This document shows positions 25,776-33,836 of a stretch of 64,000 bases of DNA, one piece after another. Each line of letters begins with the position of its first letter. The stretch's first letter is position 1. Made by a program: the position numbers and the translations under genes. This stretch comes from Nesterenkonia marinintestina (GTDB lineage: Bacteria > Actinomycetota > Actinomycetes > Actinomycetales > Micrococcaceae), in contig NZ_JAOEFD010000009.1 in the NCBI RefSeq assembly GCF_025420485.1, forward strand, positions 1-64,000, written 5' to 3'. The notes beneath the pieces were generated by a model. It saw nothing but the letters and a program-made list of their open reading frames with translations, made no database searches and was not told the origin of the DNA.

Positions 25776-26249
25776 TCAGACCGCTCCGGGGAACCCCTGA
25801 CGGCGCCACGCATCGTAGACCACCACGGAGACGGCGTTGGCCAGGTTCAGCGACCGGCGGGAGGGCAGCATCGGGATGCGCACCCGCGCGGCGACGCGCG
25901 GATCCTCCAGGACGTGCTCGTCCAGGCCGATCGACTCCCGTCCGAAGAGCAGCACGTCGCCCTCGCGGTGCTCGACGTCGGTGTACGCGGACTCGCCGCC
26001 GCCGGTGTAGGCGAGGACCCTCTGCGGCCGCAGCACCCGGTAGGCCTCGTCCAGGCTCGGGTGCACCGTGAGGACGGCGAGGTCATGGTAGTCGAGCCCG
26101 GCGCGGCGCAGCTTGGCGTCGTCGAAGTCGAATCCCACAGGCTCGGCCAGGTGCAGCTCCATCCCGGTGACGGCCGCGAGACGGATCAGGTTCCCCGTGT
26201 TGCCGGGGATCTCGGGCTGGTCGACGAGGACGCGCAGGGGAGCAGGCAC
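25776..26249 (-). CDS. trmL: tRNA (cytidine/uridine-34 2'-O)-methyltransferase
   Basis: This 157-residue minimal SPOUT methyltransferase is of the TrmL type, which 2'-O-methylates the wobble base of tRNA-Leu isoacceptors. Family motifs are PEIPGNTGNLIRLA near the start, LLFGRESIGLDEHVL (motif 2) and IPMLPSRRSLNLANAVSVVVYDAWRR (motif 3, with the knot). The length is that of the stand-alone family without a separate RNA-binding domain. It lies in a minus-strand run with the J-domain gene upstream. Confidence 0.9.
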   Translation of the reverse strand: MPAPLRVLVDQPEIPGNTGNLIRLAAVTGMELHLAEPVGFDFDDAKLRRAGLDYHDLAVLTVHPSLDEAYRVLRPQRVLAYTGGGESAYTDVEHREGDVLLFGRESIGLDEHVLEDPRVAARVRIPMLPSRRSLNLANAVSVVVYDAWRRQGFPGAV

Positions 26250-26286
26250 GCGGGGAGTCTACTGCCTCAGGCGTCGTCGGGTGTGC

Positions 26287-27366
26287 TCAGGCGTCGTCGG
26301 GCCGGACCAGCTGATCACGCAGGGCGGCCAGCAGATGCCGATCGATGTGGTTGGCCCGCTCCGAGGCCGCCAGCGCGGCGACCACGGACTTCGCCGCACG
26401 CGCGGTCGCCTGAGGGGTGGCCGTCCCGGACCCGAGGGTCTCCACCACAGGGCTCATCGGACTGCCGTCGGGGGAGACCAGGAAGACCTGACCATGGATC
26501 GACAGCGCCACCTCCCGGCCGGCCTCGGCGAGTCGACGGGTCAGCGTCGCCCGCAGGGTCCTGGCCTGGTCGACGACGTCGGGAACTGTCATCGCCCGCC
26601 CGGCGGCCCGCAGGGTGCGGCCGTCCCATGAGGCCGTCGCGGCGGGGACCTCGACGACGGCGGCGACCACGATCGCATCGCCGCACACCAGGACGAGCTC
26701 CGCACGCGGAGCCGACCGTGAGACCCGGGGCCGACCCCGTCGGTCGACCTCCGGTGCGGCCAGCGAGACGTCGTGGAACAGGCGGGCGGCGGGCAGCTCG
26801 CTCAGGACCAGCCGGTCGACCATCTCCACCGACCGCTGCGCCCGACGGGACGGCCCGCCCGAGAACAGGCCGCCCAGCCCGGCGGGGGAGAGGTCTCCGT
26901 GGACGCGCTGGCTGGTCAGGGTCAGCGACAGCGGCTCCGGCTCGGAGAGGTCCGGCACGTACACCGGAGGCAGATGGGCGGCGCCGCTTGGCCGGTGGCC
27001 GCCGGTGCGCTCGGCGCCCGCCGAGGAGCCGCGGGTGCCGGCGGTGAAGGTGCCGCGGCCGTAGCCGCCCCAGCCGGTGCGGTCGTCCTCATCGTCGTCC
27101 CCGCCGCCGCCGGCCGAACGTCGTCGCAGCGACCGGTCGTAGGCGCTGCGGGACTCGTCGTCGCCGAGGACCTCGAAGGCATGACGCACCCTCTGGAACT
27201 GGGCGGCGGAACCGCCCCGGTCGGGATGGGAGTCCCGGACGCGGCGGCGGTAGGCGCGGCGGATCTGCTGGAGGTCCGCTTCGGCCGGCACGCCGAGCAC
27301 GCTGTAGAGGTCGGCCTCGGGGCCGTCGTCGGCACGGCCGGAGGATCCGGGAGGCTGTGTGTCCAT
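26287..27366 (-). CDS. J-domain (DnaJ-like) protein
   Basis: The 359-residue protein has a J domain near residues 18-80 (DLYSVLGVPAEADLQQIRRAY) with the essential HPD in RDSHPDRGG; this stimulates an Hsp70 partner. There is no zinc-finger or usual DnaJ C-terminal domain. After a Gly/Arg-rich linker comes a domain that includes ERVGGHRPSG-like basic sequence and LVLVCGDAIVVAAVVEVPAA, not recognised. It may be a specialised co-chaperone. ATG 27366 is chosen because MDTQPPG precedes the J domain directly and TATCCT lies nine bases upstream. It is divergent from the cysteine desulfurase gene. Confidence 0.8.
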   Translation of the reverse strand: MDTQPPGSSGRADDGPEADLYSVLGVPAEADLQQIRRAYRRRVRDSHPDRGGSAAQFQRVRHAFEVLGDDESRSAYDRSLRRRSAGGGGDDDEDDRTGWGGYGRGTFTAGTRGSSAGAERTGGHRPSGAAHLPPVYVPDLSEPEPLSLTLTSQRVHGDLSPAGLGGLFSGGPSRRAQRSVEMVDRLVLSELPAARLFHDVSLAAPEVDRRGRPRVSRSAPRAELVLVCGDAIVVAAVVEVPAATASWDGRTLRAAGRAMTVPDVVDQARTLRATLTRRLAEAGREVALSIHGQVFLVSPDGSPMSPVVETLGSGTATPQATARAAKSVVAALAASERANHIDRHLLAALRDQLVRPDDA

Positions 27367-27375
27367 CGACCGTCC

Positions 27376-27381
27376 AGGATA
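27376..27381 (-). promoter_or_regulatory. -10 element of the J-domain gene
   Basis: TATCCT on the minus strand ends nine bases before ATG 27366, which would give a leader of only a few bases. Confidence 0.4.
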
Positions 27382-27430
27382 TCGCTTCGCGAGGGCGGCC
27401 CGAGCACCTCGGGCGCCTCGCGGACGCCGG

Positions 27431-27436
27431 TAGGAT
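27431..27436 (+). promoter_or_regulatory. -10 element of the cysteine desulfurase gene
   Basis: TAGGAT ends eight bases before ATG 27445. It lies back to back with the promoter of the divergent J-domain gene. Confidence 0.4.
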
Positions 27437-27444
27437 CGTCGGTG

Positions 27445-28689
27445 ATGGAGACCATGCCGAGTCCGACCGGCGGCGGAGCGGACGAGCAGCCGCGCTACTT
27501 CGACCATGCCGCGACCTCCCCCGCACGTCCGACGGCCGTGCGGGTGCTCACCGAGGCGATGGCGCTGTCGAACCCCTCAGCCCTGCACGCCGCCGGACGC
27601 AGGGCCCGCGCCGCCGTCGACGCCTCCCGGGCGCAGCTGGCCGCCGCCGTCGGCGCGCACCCCTCCGAGGTGATCTTCACCTCCGGCGGCACCGAGGCCG
27701 ACAACCAGGCCGTCAAAGGTCTCTACTGGACACGCCGCGGCCAGGACGATCGGCGTCGCACCATCCTGCTGCCGGGGATCGAGCACTCCGCGGTGTTCGA
27801 GACCGCCGAATGGCTCGAGACCCACCAGGGCGCCGAGGTCCGGCTGCTGCCCGTGGACGGGGAGGGTCGGCTCGACCTCGACGCGGCGGAGGCTCTGATG
27901 GTCGATCTGCTCTCCGAGGATCCGGAGTCGGTGGCCCTGGCCACCCTCATGTGGGCCAACAGCGAGGTCGGAGCGCTGCAGCCGGTGGCCGAGTTCGTGC
28001 GCCTCTGCGCCCGATGGTCCGTGCCCGTCCACACCGACGCCGTCCAGGGCATGACCTCCACCGCTGTGGACTTCGCCGCCTGCGGGGCGGCCACCATGGC
28101 GATCACCGCCCATAAGCTGGGCGGCCCGGTCGGCGTCGGCGCGCTGCTCGTCCGCAGAGACGTGGCCCTGACCCCGGTCCTCCACGGCGGCGGCCAGGAG
28201 CGCGACATCCGCTCCGGCACCCTCGACGTCGCCGGGATCTGCGCGTTCGCCGCCGTGGCCGAGGAGGTCGTCGCCGCACGGGAGGACGAGGCCCGTCGGC
28301 TGGGCGCACTGCGGGACCGACTGCTCGAGGCCGCGGTCGGGATCCCCGGAGTCACCCTGCGCGGCCCCGACCCGCGCACCGCCCCGGAGCGGCGACTGCC
28401 GCAGAACCTGCACATCACCGTCGACGGCGCCGAGGGGGACTCGCTGCTCTTCATGCTGGACATGGCCGGCTTCGCCACCGCCACAGGCTCCGCCTGCTCG
28501 GCCGGGGTGCCGCGCCCCTCACGGGTGCTGCTGGCGATGGGCCTGACGGAGGAGCAGGCCCGCGGCGCTCAGCGCTTCACAGTGGGACACACGACCACCG
28601 AGGACGACGTCGACGCGCTCATCGCGGCGCTGCCCGACGTCGTCGCCCGTGCCCGCACCGCCGGGATGGCCGCCTCCCGCAGCCGCTGA
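27445..28689 (+). CDS. Cysteine desulfurase (IscS/NifS-like)
   Basis: This 414-residue PLP enzyme takes sulfur from cysteine for iron-sulfur clusters and thiolated tRNA. It has the class V aminotransferase layout: YFDHAATSPARP at the N-terminus, FTSGGTEADNQAVKG, the PLP Lys224 in TAHKLGGP and the active-site Cys351 in GSACSAGVPRPS. The nearby mnmA needs exactly this kind of sulfur donor. ATG 27445 lies just after a -10 element; ATG 27454, with GGAG closer, is an alternative. The reading frame is open far upstream, but that part is the antisense of the J-domain gene. Confidence 0.93.
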   Translation: METMPSPTGGGADEQPRYFDHAATSPARPTAVRVLTEAMALSNPSALHAAGRRARAAVDASRAQLAAAVGAHPSEVIFTSGGTEADNQAVKGLYWTRRGQDDRRRTILLPGIEHSAVFETAEWLETHQGAEVRLLPVDGEGRLDLDAAEALMVDLLSEDPESVALATLMWANSEVGALQPVAEFVRLCARWSVPVHTDAVQGMTSTAVDFAACGAATMAITAHKLGGPVGVGALLVRRDVALTPVLHGGGQERDIRSGTLDVAGICAFAAVAEEVVAAREDEARRLGALRDRLLEAAVGIPGVTLRGPDPRTAPERRLPQNLHITVDGAEGDSLLFMLDMAGFATATGSACSAGVPRPSRVLLAMGLTEEQARGAQRFTVGHTTTEDDVDALIAALPDVVARARTAGMAASRSR

Positions 28690-28695
28690 GGGTCG

Positions 28696-29808
28696 TCAGG
28701 AGGCCTGCCGCCGCCGATCCTCCAGGGCTTCCGCGGCGTCCCTGACCCGAGTCACCGTGCGCAGCGCAGAGACGAGGCTCAGCCGGGCCAGACCGTCCCT
28801 CGTCAGACCACCTCTCACCGGCCCGCCGCGGCCGACGACCTCCGCCCCGACGGCGGTGAGGGTGAGATCGTCCAGGCTGCTCAGGGGCATGCCCATCGCC
28901 TGCCAGGGACCGGCGACCCGTTCGGCCAGCGTGCTCACCTCCGGGAGGAGCTGGGCGCCGAGGTCCTCGGCGCCGAGCACGGAGAAGGCGCAGCGTGCTC
29001 CGGCCTCGGTCAGCTCGGCCGCCCGCTCCCAATCCGGGGGACGCATCGTCGTCGTCGGCAGCACGAAGCCGTCGGCGCGGGCCTCGGACCGGGCGAGGAG
29101 ATCCTGCACCGCCTCATCCTCCGGCGCCCGGCCGAGATCGATGAGCACCTCGTCGGCGGCGGCCCCCTCGGCACGTACGGCGGCGAGCACCGTGCCCAGC
29201 ATCGCCCGGGCATCATCCCTGGGCAGCGCCCTGATGCTCCGGTAGCCGCTGACCGTGGGGACGCCGCCGGTGCGCACCCGGTGGTGGTCCGGCTCCAGGA
29301 GCACCAGGCGCAGCTGGGACGGCGACGCCGTCCTCCGCAGCCGGGCCAGCAGCTCGGAGACGCCGTCGGCGAGCGACTCGGTCACATCACGCCGGGCGCC
29401 GTGGTCGATGAGCGTCTTCTCTCCGTCGGGCAGGGCCAGCGCGGCGCACAGGCTCACCGGGCCCAGCACGAAGACGGTCAGCGGCGGGGAGGCCTCGGCC
29501 GCGCCGGATTCGAGGCGCTCGCCGCGGACGTCGGCCAGGGCGTCGACGTCGGCGCGCAGCAGCGTGCTCGCTCGACGCGCGTCTGAGCCCGGCCCGGAGG
29601 CCAGACGCCAGCCGTAGGAGGTCAGATCGGTGGGCATCTCGGGCAGCATCGCCGCCGCACGCCCCATCAGGCCCGCCGCATGACCACGGGCGGGAAGCTC
29701 CGGCAGGGCGGGAGAGTGCGGGGCGGGAAGCTCGGCCTCGAGCGCGCGGGCGGACTCGGAGGGGTCGGTCCCGGGCATCACGCCCGGGGCGAAGGAGACG
29801 ATCGCCAT
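28696..29808 (-). CDS. MetE-like (cobalamin-independent methionine synthase family) protein
   Basis: This 370-residue protein resembles the C-terminal UROD/MetE-like barrel, as in mycobacterial Rv3015c, which also lies near mnmA and iscS. Features are SFAPGVMPGTDPSESARAL at the start, GPVSLCAALALPDGE, LVLLEPDHH, and a C-terminal region (LGAEDLGAQLLPEVS). The zinc-binding Cys/His set of true methionine synthases is not obvious, so activity is uncertain. ATG 29808 shares one base with the chorismate mutase stop. It may act in one-carbon or methyl transfer. Confidence 0.75.
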   Translation of the reverse strand: MAIVSFAPGVMPGTDPSESARALEAELPAPHSPALPELPARGHAAGLMGRAAAMLPEMPTDLTSYGWRLASGPGSDARRASTLLRADVDALADVRGERLESGAAEASPPLTVFVLGPVSLCAALALPDGEKTLIDHGARRDVTESLADGVSELLARLRRTASPSQLRLVLLEPDHHRVRTGGVPTVSGYRSIRALPRDDARAMLGTVLAAVRAEGAAADEVLIDLGRAPEDEAVQDLLARSEARADGFVLPTTTMRPPDWERAAELTEAGARCAFSVLGAEDLGAQLLPEVSTLAERVAGPWQAMGMPLSSLDDLTLTAVGAEVVGRGGPVRGGLTRDGLARLSLVSALRTVTRVRDAAEALEDRRRQAS

Positions 29809-30197
29809 CAGCGGTCGCGGTCGTCGGTCGCGGGGTCCTGTGCCTCGCCGCTGGTGGCGGAGATCGCCTGATGGTGGCGGATGACCTCGTCGATGATGAA
29901 GTTGAGGAACTTCTCGGCGAACTCCGGATCCAGGTGGGCGTCGGCGGCCAGGCGCTTCAGCCGCTCGATCTGACGGCGCTCGCGCTGCGGGTCGCCCGGG
30001 GGGAGGCGGTGGGCCGCCTTGAGGTGGCCGACGCGCTGGGTCGCCTTGAAGCGCTCGGCCAGCAGATACACCAGAGTCGCATCGATGTTGTCGATGCTGG
30101 CACGCATCGCGGTGAGCTCCTCCATGACCTCGGTGCCGACGAGTGCGGCGGCGGAAGGCCCGGCCGCAGGGGTCCCGGGGGCGTCGGAGGGGCACAT
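29808..30197 (-). CDS. Chorismate mutase (AroQ type)
   Basis: The 129-residue AroQ-fold enzyme converts chorismate to prephenate for phenylalanine and tyrosine synthesis. Helix 1 (MEELTAMRASIDNIDATLVYLLAERFK) carries the conserved Arg and Asp, followed by VGHLKAAHRLPPGDPQRERRQIERL and FLNFIIDEVIRHHQ. This is close to the actinobacterial short chorismate mutase, with an extra 25-residue N-terminus. A TAGACT promoter sits inside the 3' end of the mnmA gene. The gene overlaps the MetE-like gene by one base. Confidence 0.88.
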   Translation of the reverse strand: MCPSDAPGTPAAGPSAAALVGTEVMEELTAMRASIDNIDATLVYLLAERFKATQRVGHLKAAHRLPPGDPQRERRQIERLKRLAADAHLDPEFAEKFLNFIIDEVIRHHQAISATSGEAQDPATDDRDR

Positions 30198-30202
30198 GGC
30201 CG

Positions 30203-31366
30203 TCAGTCTACTGATCCGGCTGGGGTGTAGTCGCGCGAGCGCGCGGTGTCGATCGTCGCCTGTCCGAGCACCCGGGTGCCCTGGTACATCACCGCAGTCT
30301 GACCGGGGGCGACCCCGCGCAGCGGTTCGAGAAGCTCGACGACGAGTTCGGCCCTTCGATCCTCGGGGCCTTCTGACTCGGCCGCCCCCTCCTGCGGCAC
30401 CCGTGCCCGTGCCGGCACCGGGTCGGCGTGGGCACGGATCTGCAGCTCGATGTCGAAGGTCCCTCCCGAGTCGGCCTCGGCCACCGGGGCCCCGGCCCAG
30501 GAGAGGCGGATTCCGGTGATCCGGTCGATCTCGAGCAGCTCACGGGGTCCGGCGACGACGGTGTTGTCCTTCGGCCGGATCTCCAGGACGAACCTCGGCT
30601 TCCCGTCCGGCGCCGGGTGCCCGAGCTTCAGCCCGCGCCGCTGCCCGACCGTGTACGCCTGGGAGCCTTCGTGCTCGCCGATCCTCCGGCCCTCGGGATC
30701 CACGATGGGTCCGGAGGTCATATCGATCTGCTCGGCCAGCCAGCCGCGGGTGTCCCCGTCGGGGATGAAGCAGATGTCGTGCGAATCGGGCTTCTTCGCC
30801 ACGGAGAGTCCGCGCTCGGCGGCCTCCGCGCGCACCGCCTCCTTGGAGGGGGTGCGGCCCAGCGGGAACATGGAGTGGCGCAGCTGGTCCTCGGTGAGCA
30901 CGCCCAGCACATAGGACTGGTCCTTGGCCCAGTCGGCGGCGCGGTGCAGCTCGGGCACGCCGTCGTCGTCGTGGACCAGCTCGGCGTAGTGGCCGGTGCA
31001 CACCGCGTCGAACCCCAGGGCGATCGCCTTCTCCAGCAGGGCCTCGAACTTGATCTTCTCGTTGCAGCGCATGCACGGGTTCGGCGTCCGGCCGGCGGCG
31101 TACTCGGCGATGAAGTCGTCGACCACGTCCTCCTTGAACCGGGAGGAGAAGTCCCACACGTAGAAGGGGATGCCCAGGGTCTCGCAGGCCCGCCACGCAT
31201 CGGAGGAGTCCTCGATGGTGCAGCAGCCCCGGGACCCGGTGCGCAGGGTTCCGGGCATCCGTGACAGCGCCAGGTGGACCCCGACGACGTCGTGGCCGGC
31301 CTCCACGGCGCGCGCGGCGGCCACCGCGGAGTCCACTCCTCCGGACATGGCGGCCAGAACCTTCAC
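30203..31366 (-). CDS. mnmA: tRNA-specific 2-thiouridylase
   Basis: MnmA thiolates U34 of tRNA-Lys/Glu/Gln. The 387-residue protein has the ATP pyrophosphatase P-loop [11 protein letters not shown] near residue 8, the catalytic Cys in [13 protein letters not shown] and the second Cys in [13 protein letters not shown]. The C-terminal [12 protein letters not shown] and [10 protein letters not shown] regions belong to the tRNA-binding barrel; a Glu/Pro-rich insert near residue 340 ([18 protein letters not shown]) breaks this domain. ATG 31366 gives the full family N-terminus ([10 protein letters not shown]). Confidence 0.95.
   Translation of the reverse strand: MKVLAAMSGGVDSAVAAARAVEAGHDVVGVHLALSRMPGTLRTGSRGCCTIEDSSDAWRACETLGIPFYVWDFSSRFKEDVVDDFIAEYAAGRTPNPCMRCNEKIKFEALLEKAIALGFDAVCTGHYAELVHDDDGVPELHRAADWAKDQSYVLGVLTEDQLRHSMFPLGRTPSKEAVRAEAAERGLSVAKKPDSHDICFIPDGDTRGWLAEQIDMTSGPIVDPEGRRIGEHEGSQAYTVGQRRGLKLGHPAPDGKPRFVLEIRPKDNTVVAGPRELLEIDRITGIRLSWAGAPVAEADSGGTFDIELQIRAHADPVPARARVPQEGAAESEGPEDRRAELVVELLEPLRGVAPGQTAVMYQGTRVLGQATIDTARSRDYTPAGSVD
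30205..30210 (-). promoter_or_regulatory. -10 element for the chorismate mutase gene
   Basis: TAGACT on the minus strand ends seven bases before the ATG and overlaps the mnmA stop codon. This points to a promoter inside the end of mnmA. Confidence 0.4.
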
Positions 31367-31506
31367 CGGTCTCCTCCTCGGACGGGATGCGGGACGACGG
31401 CCGAGATCGGCCGGGATGACTGCTCAACGATACGGAACGAGTACGGATGCTTCAACGGCTCCGGTCCGGCCCGCGGGCTCAGTCCGGGGTCCTTCCCCGT
31501 GCGGGA

Positions 31507-32799
31507 TCAGAGCCGTCCGGCGGCCTTGAGACGGATGTAGGCGTCGGCGAGCTCCGGCGGCAGCTCGTGGGGCGGGGCCTCCACGACCTCGACGCCCAGG
31601 GAGGTCAGCTGGGCCCGCAGCGCCCGACGTTCGATCAGGGAGCGCTCCGCCGCCGCGGCGCGATACACCTCGCCCACGGTCTCCCGGGCGAGGGTGCGCC
31701 GATCGAGCTCCGGATCCCGGACCGAGGCGATGAGGACCAGGTGTCGGCGGGTCAGCGTCGGCAGCGTCGGCAGCAGCCCCTCCTCGAACGACGCCGAGTC
31801 CAGGGAGGTGAGGATGACGACCAGTGACCGCTGGGAGGTCACCGACTCCACGTACCCCGGCAGTCGGGAGAAGTCGGCCTCGACCAGCTCAGGGGTGATC
31901 GGTGCCATGGCCGTGACCATCGAGTGCAGGAAGTCGGTGCCCGTGGTGGACCTGGCACGGGCCACCAGACGGCGGTCGAAGCCCAGCAGGTCGACGCGGT
32001 CTCCGGCCCCTGCGGCGAGCACTCCGAGCAGCAGGGCGGCCTCCATCCCCGTGTCCAGCCGCGGCTCGTCCTCGATCCGGGCCGCCGAGGTGCGGGAGGA
32101 GTCGAGGCACAGCACCACACGGCGGTCGCGCTCCGGCCGCCAGGTCCGTACGACCAGGTGCTGGCGTCGGGCGGTGGCGCGCCAGTCGATGGACCGGACG
32201 TCGTCGCCGCGGACGTAGTCGCGCAGCGAGTCGAACTCGGTGCCGGCCCCGCGGATCTGCACCGCGGTCTGGCCGTCGAGCTCCCGCAGCCGATGCCGCT
32301 TCGAGGGCAGATGCCGACGGGCGCGGAACGGGGGCAGCACCCGCTGCAGGTGCGGCACCCGGTGGGTGACCTGTCGTCCGGCCATTCCCAGCGGCCCGAG
32401 GGAACGCACCGCCACCGTCTCGGAGCGCAGGTCGCCGCGACGCCGCGGGACCAGCACCGTGCGCAGCGTGTGGCTGCCGCCGGGCGCCAGTCGGACTTCT
32501 GCGATTTGTCGGACGGCTCCGGCCGAGGGCTGCCAGCCGTCCTTCGCCGAACCTGTCAGCCGACGTCGCCCCGTGTGGTGCAGCACGGTCTCCGCGGTCG
32601 TGCGCTGATCCAGGCGCACCGCATCGGTGGGGACCCGCTCGACGCGCACCGTCCGCGGTGAGCCGGCCAGCAGCATGTCCGCGGCGGCCAGCAGCACCAC
32701 CGCCGCCAGGCACAGCCACACGGTGGCCTGCGCCGGCAGGGCGACGACCACGATGCTGAGCCCCAGGGCGACGATCAGCAGACGGCGGGTGAGGACCAT
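31507..32799 (-). CDS. DUF58-domain protein
   Basis: The 430-residue protein has two membrane spans at the N-terminus (LLIVALGLSIVVVALPAQATVW and LAAVVLLAAADMLLAG), then a beta-rich part and the DUF58 signature FDSLRDYVRGDDVRSIDWRATAR followed by LVVRTWRPERDRRVVLCLDSS, which begins a von Willebrand A-like domain. DUF58 proteins are always found with MoxR ATPases. ATG 32799 overlaps the MoxR stop by one base. It ends the five-gene minus-strand operon. Confidence 0.88.
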   Translation of the reverse strand: MVLTRRLLIVALGLSIVVVALPAQATVWLCLAAVVLLAAADMLLAGSPRTVRVERVPTDAVRLDQRTTAETVLHHTGRRRLTGSAKDGWQPSAGAVRQIAEVRLAPGGSHTLRTVLVPRRRGDLRSETVAVRSLGPLGMAGRQVTHRVPHLQRVLPPFRARRHLPSKRHRLRELDGQTAVQIRGAGTEFDSLRDYVRGDDVRSIDWRATARRQHLVVRTWRPERDRRVVLCLDSSRTSAARIEDEPRLDTGMEAALLLGVLAAGAGDRVDLLGFDRRLVARARSTTGTDFLHSMVTAMAPITPELVEADFSRLPGYVESVTSQRSLVVILTSLDSASFEEGLLPTLPTLTRRHLVLIASVRDPELDRRTLARETVGEVYRAAAAERSLIERRALRAQLTSLGVEVVEAPPHELPPELADAYIRLKAAGRL

Positions 32800-33836
32800 C
32801 AGCGCGGCACCGGCACCGTGGCGAGGATCCCCTGCAGCACGTCGTCGGCGGCCACGCCGTCCATGGAGGCCTCCGGGCGCAGGGAGACGCGGTGCCGCAG
32901 ACAGGGGAGGGCCAGCGCCTTGACGTCGTCGGGGGTGACGAAGTCGCGGCCGGATAGCCAGGCCCAGGCCTTGGCCGAGTTCATCAGGGCGGTCGCCCCG
33001 CGGGGCGAGACGCCGAGCTGGAAGCTCGGCGACTGCCGGGTGGCCCGGGCGACGTCGACGATGTAGGCGATGACCTCCGGCGAGACGGTCACCTGCCACA
33101 CCGCGCGTCGGGCGGCGAGGACCTCCTCGGCGCCGGCCACCGCGCGGACCCCGGCGTCGGCGAGGTCGGAGGGGTTGAATCCTGCGGAGTGGCGGCGGAT
33201 CACTTCGATCTCCTCGCCGCGCTGGGGCAGATCCAGGCTCACCTTCAGCAGGAAACGGTCCAGCTGGGCCTCCGGCAGCGGATAGGTGCCCTCGTACTCC
33301 ACCGGGTTCTGGGTCGCGGCGACGAGGAAGGGGTCGGGGAGGGGGCGTCCGATGCCGTCGACCGACACCTGCCGCTCCTCCATGGCCTCCAACAGCGACG
33401 CCTGGGTCTTCGGCGGGGTGCGGTTGATCTCATCGGCGAGCATCAGGTGGGTGAACACCGGCCCCTCGCGGAAGGTGAAGTCCCCGGTGGTGGAGTCGTA
33501 GACCAGGGAGCCGGTGACGTCTCCGGGCATGAGGTCCGGGGTGAACTGCACGCGGGCCGTGTCCAGGGACAGCGAGGCCGAGATCGAGCGGACCAGCAGG
33601 GTCTTCGCCACCCCGGGCACACCTTCGAGGAGGACGTGGCCGCGCACCAGCAGGCCGATGAGCACGCCGGTGACCGCTCCGTCCTGACCGACCACCGCCT
33701 TGGCCACCTCCCGGCGCACCTGATGGAACCGCTCACGCAGGTCACCGCCGGCTCCGGGGGCCGACGGCGAAGGACCCTGTCCGGGCGTCTGCTCCGGTCC
33801 TCGGTCCGGCTGCGGTGCGGGGGGATTCTCAGTCAC
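32799..33836 (-). CDS. MoxR-family AAA+ ATPase
   Basis: The 345-residue MoxR ATPase has Walker A in LEGVPGVAKTLLV and Walker B in MLADEINRTPPK, plus the sensor region PFLVAATQNPVEYEGTYPLPEAQLDRFL. The N-terminal 25 residues are Pro/Gln-rich and disordered. MoxR proteins are thought to act as chaperones that mature partner proteins with vWA domains, here DUF58. It overlaps the DUF4350 gene by 8 bp (start 33836, DUF4350 stop 33829) and the DUF58 gene by one base. Confidence 0.93.
   Translation of the reverse strand: MTENPPAPQPDRGPEQTPGQGPSPSAPGAGGDLRERFHQVRREVAKAVVGQDGAVTGVLIGLLVRGHVLLEGVPGVAKTLLVRSISASLSLDTARVQFTPDLMPGDVTGSLVYDSTTGDFTFREGPVFTHLMLADEINRTPPKTQASLLEAMEERQVSVDGIGRPLPDPFLVAATQNPVEYEGTYPLPEAQLDRFLLKVSLDLPQRGEEIEVIRRHSAGFNPSDLADAGVRAVAGAEEVLAARRAVWQVTVSPEVIAYIVDVARATRQSPSFQLGVSPRGATALMNSAKAWAWLSGRDFVTPDDVKALALPCLRHRVSLRPEASMDGVAADDVLQGILATVPVPR

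Noticed and set aside
26266-26301. Duplicated CTCAGGCGTCGTCGGG at the end of the J-domain gene
   Set aside because: One copy is simply the gene's last codons, the other a short duplicate; too small to say more.
24471-27047. Very long open frames on the strand opposite the sigma/anti-sigma, trmL and J-domain genes
   Set aside because: High GC opens antisense frames; the proteins have no recognised domains and the opposite strand has clear families. The same holds for the long minus frame at 55030-57021.
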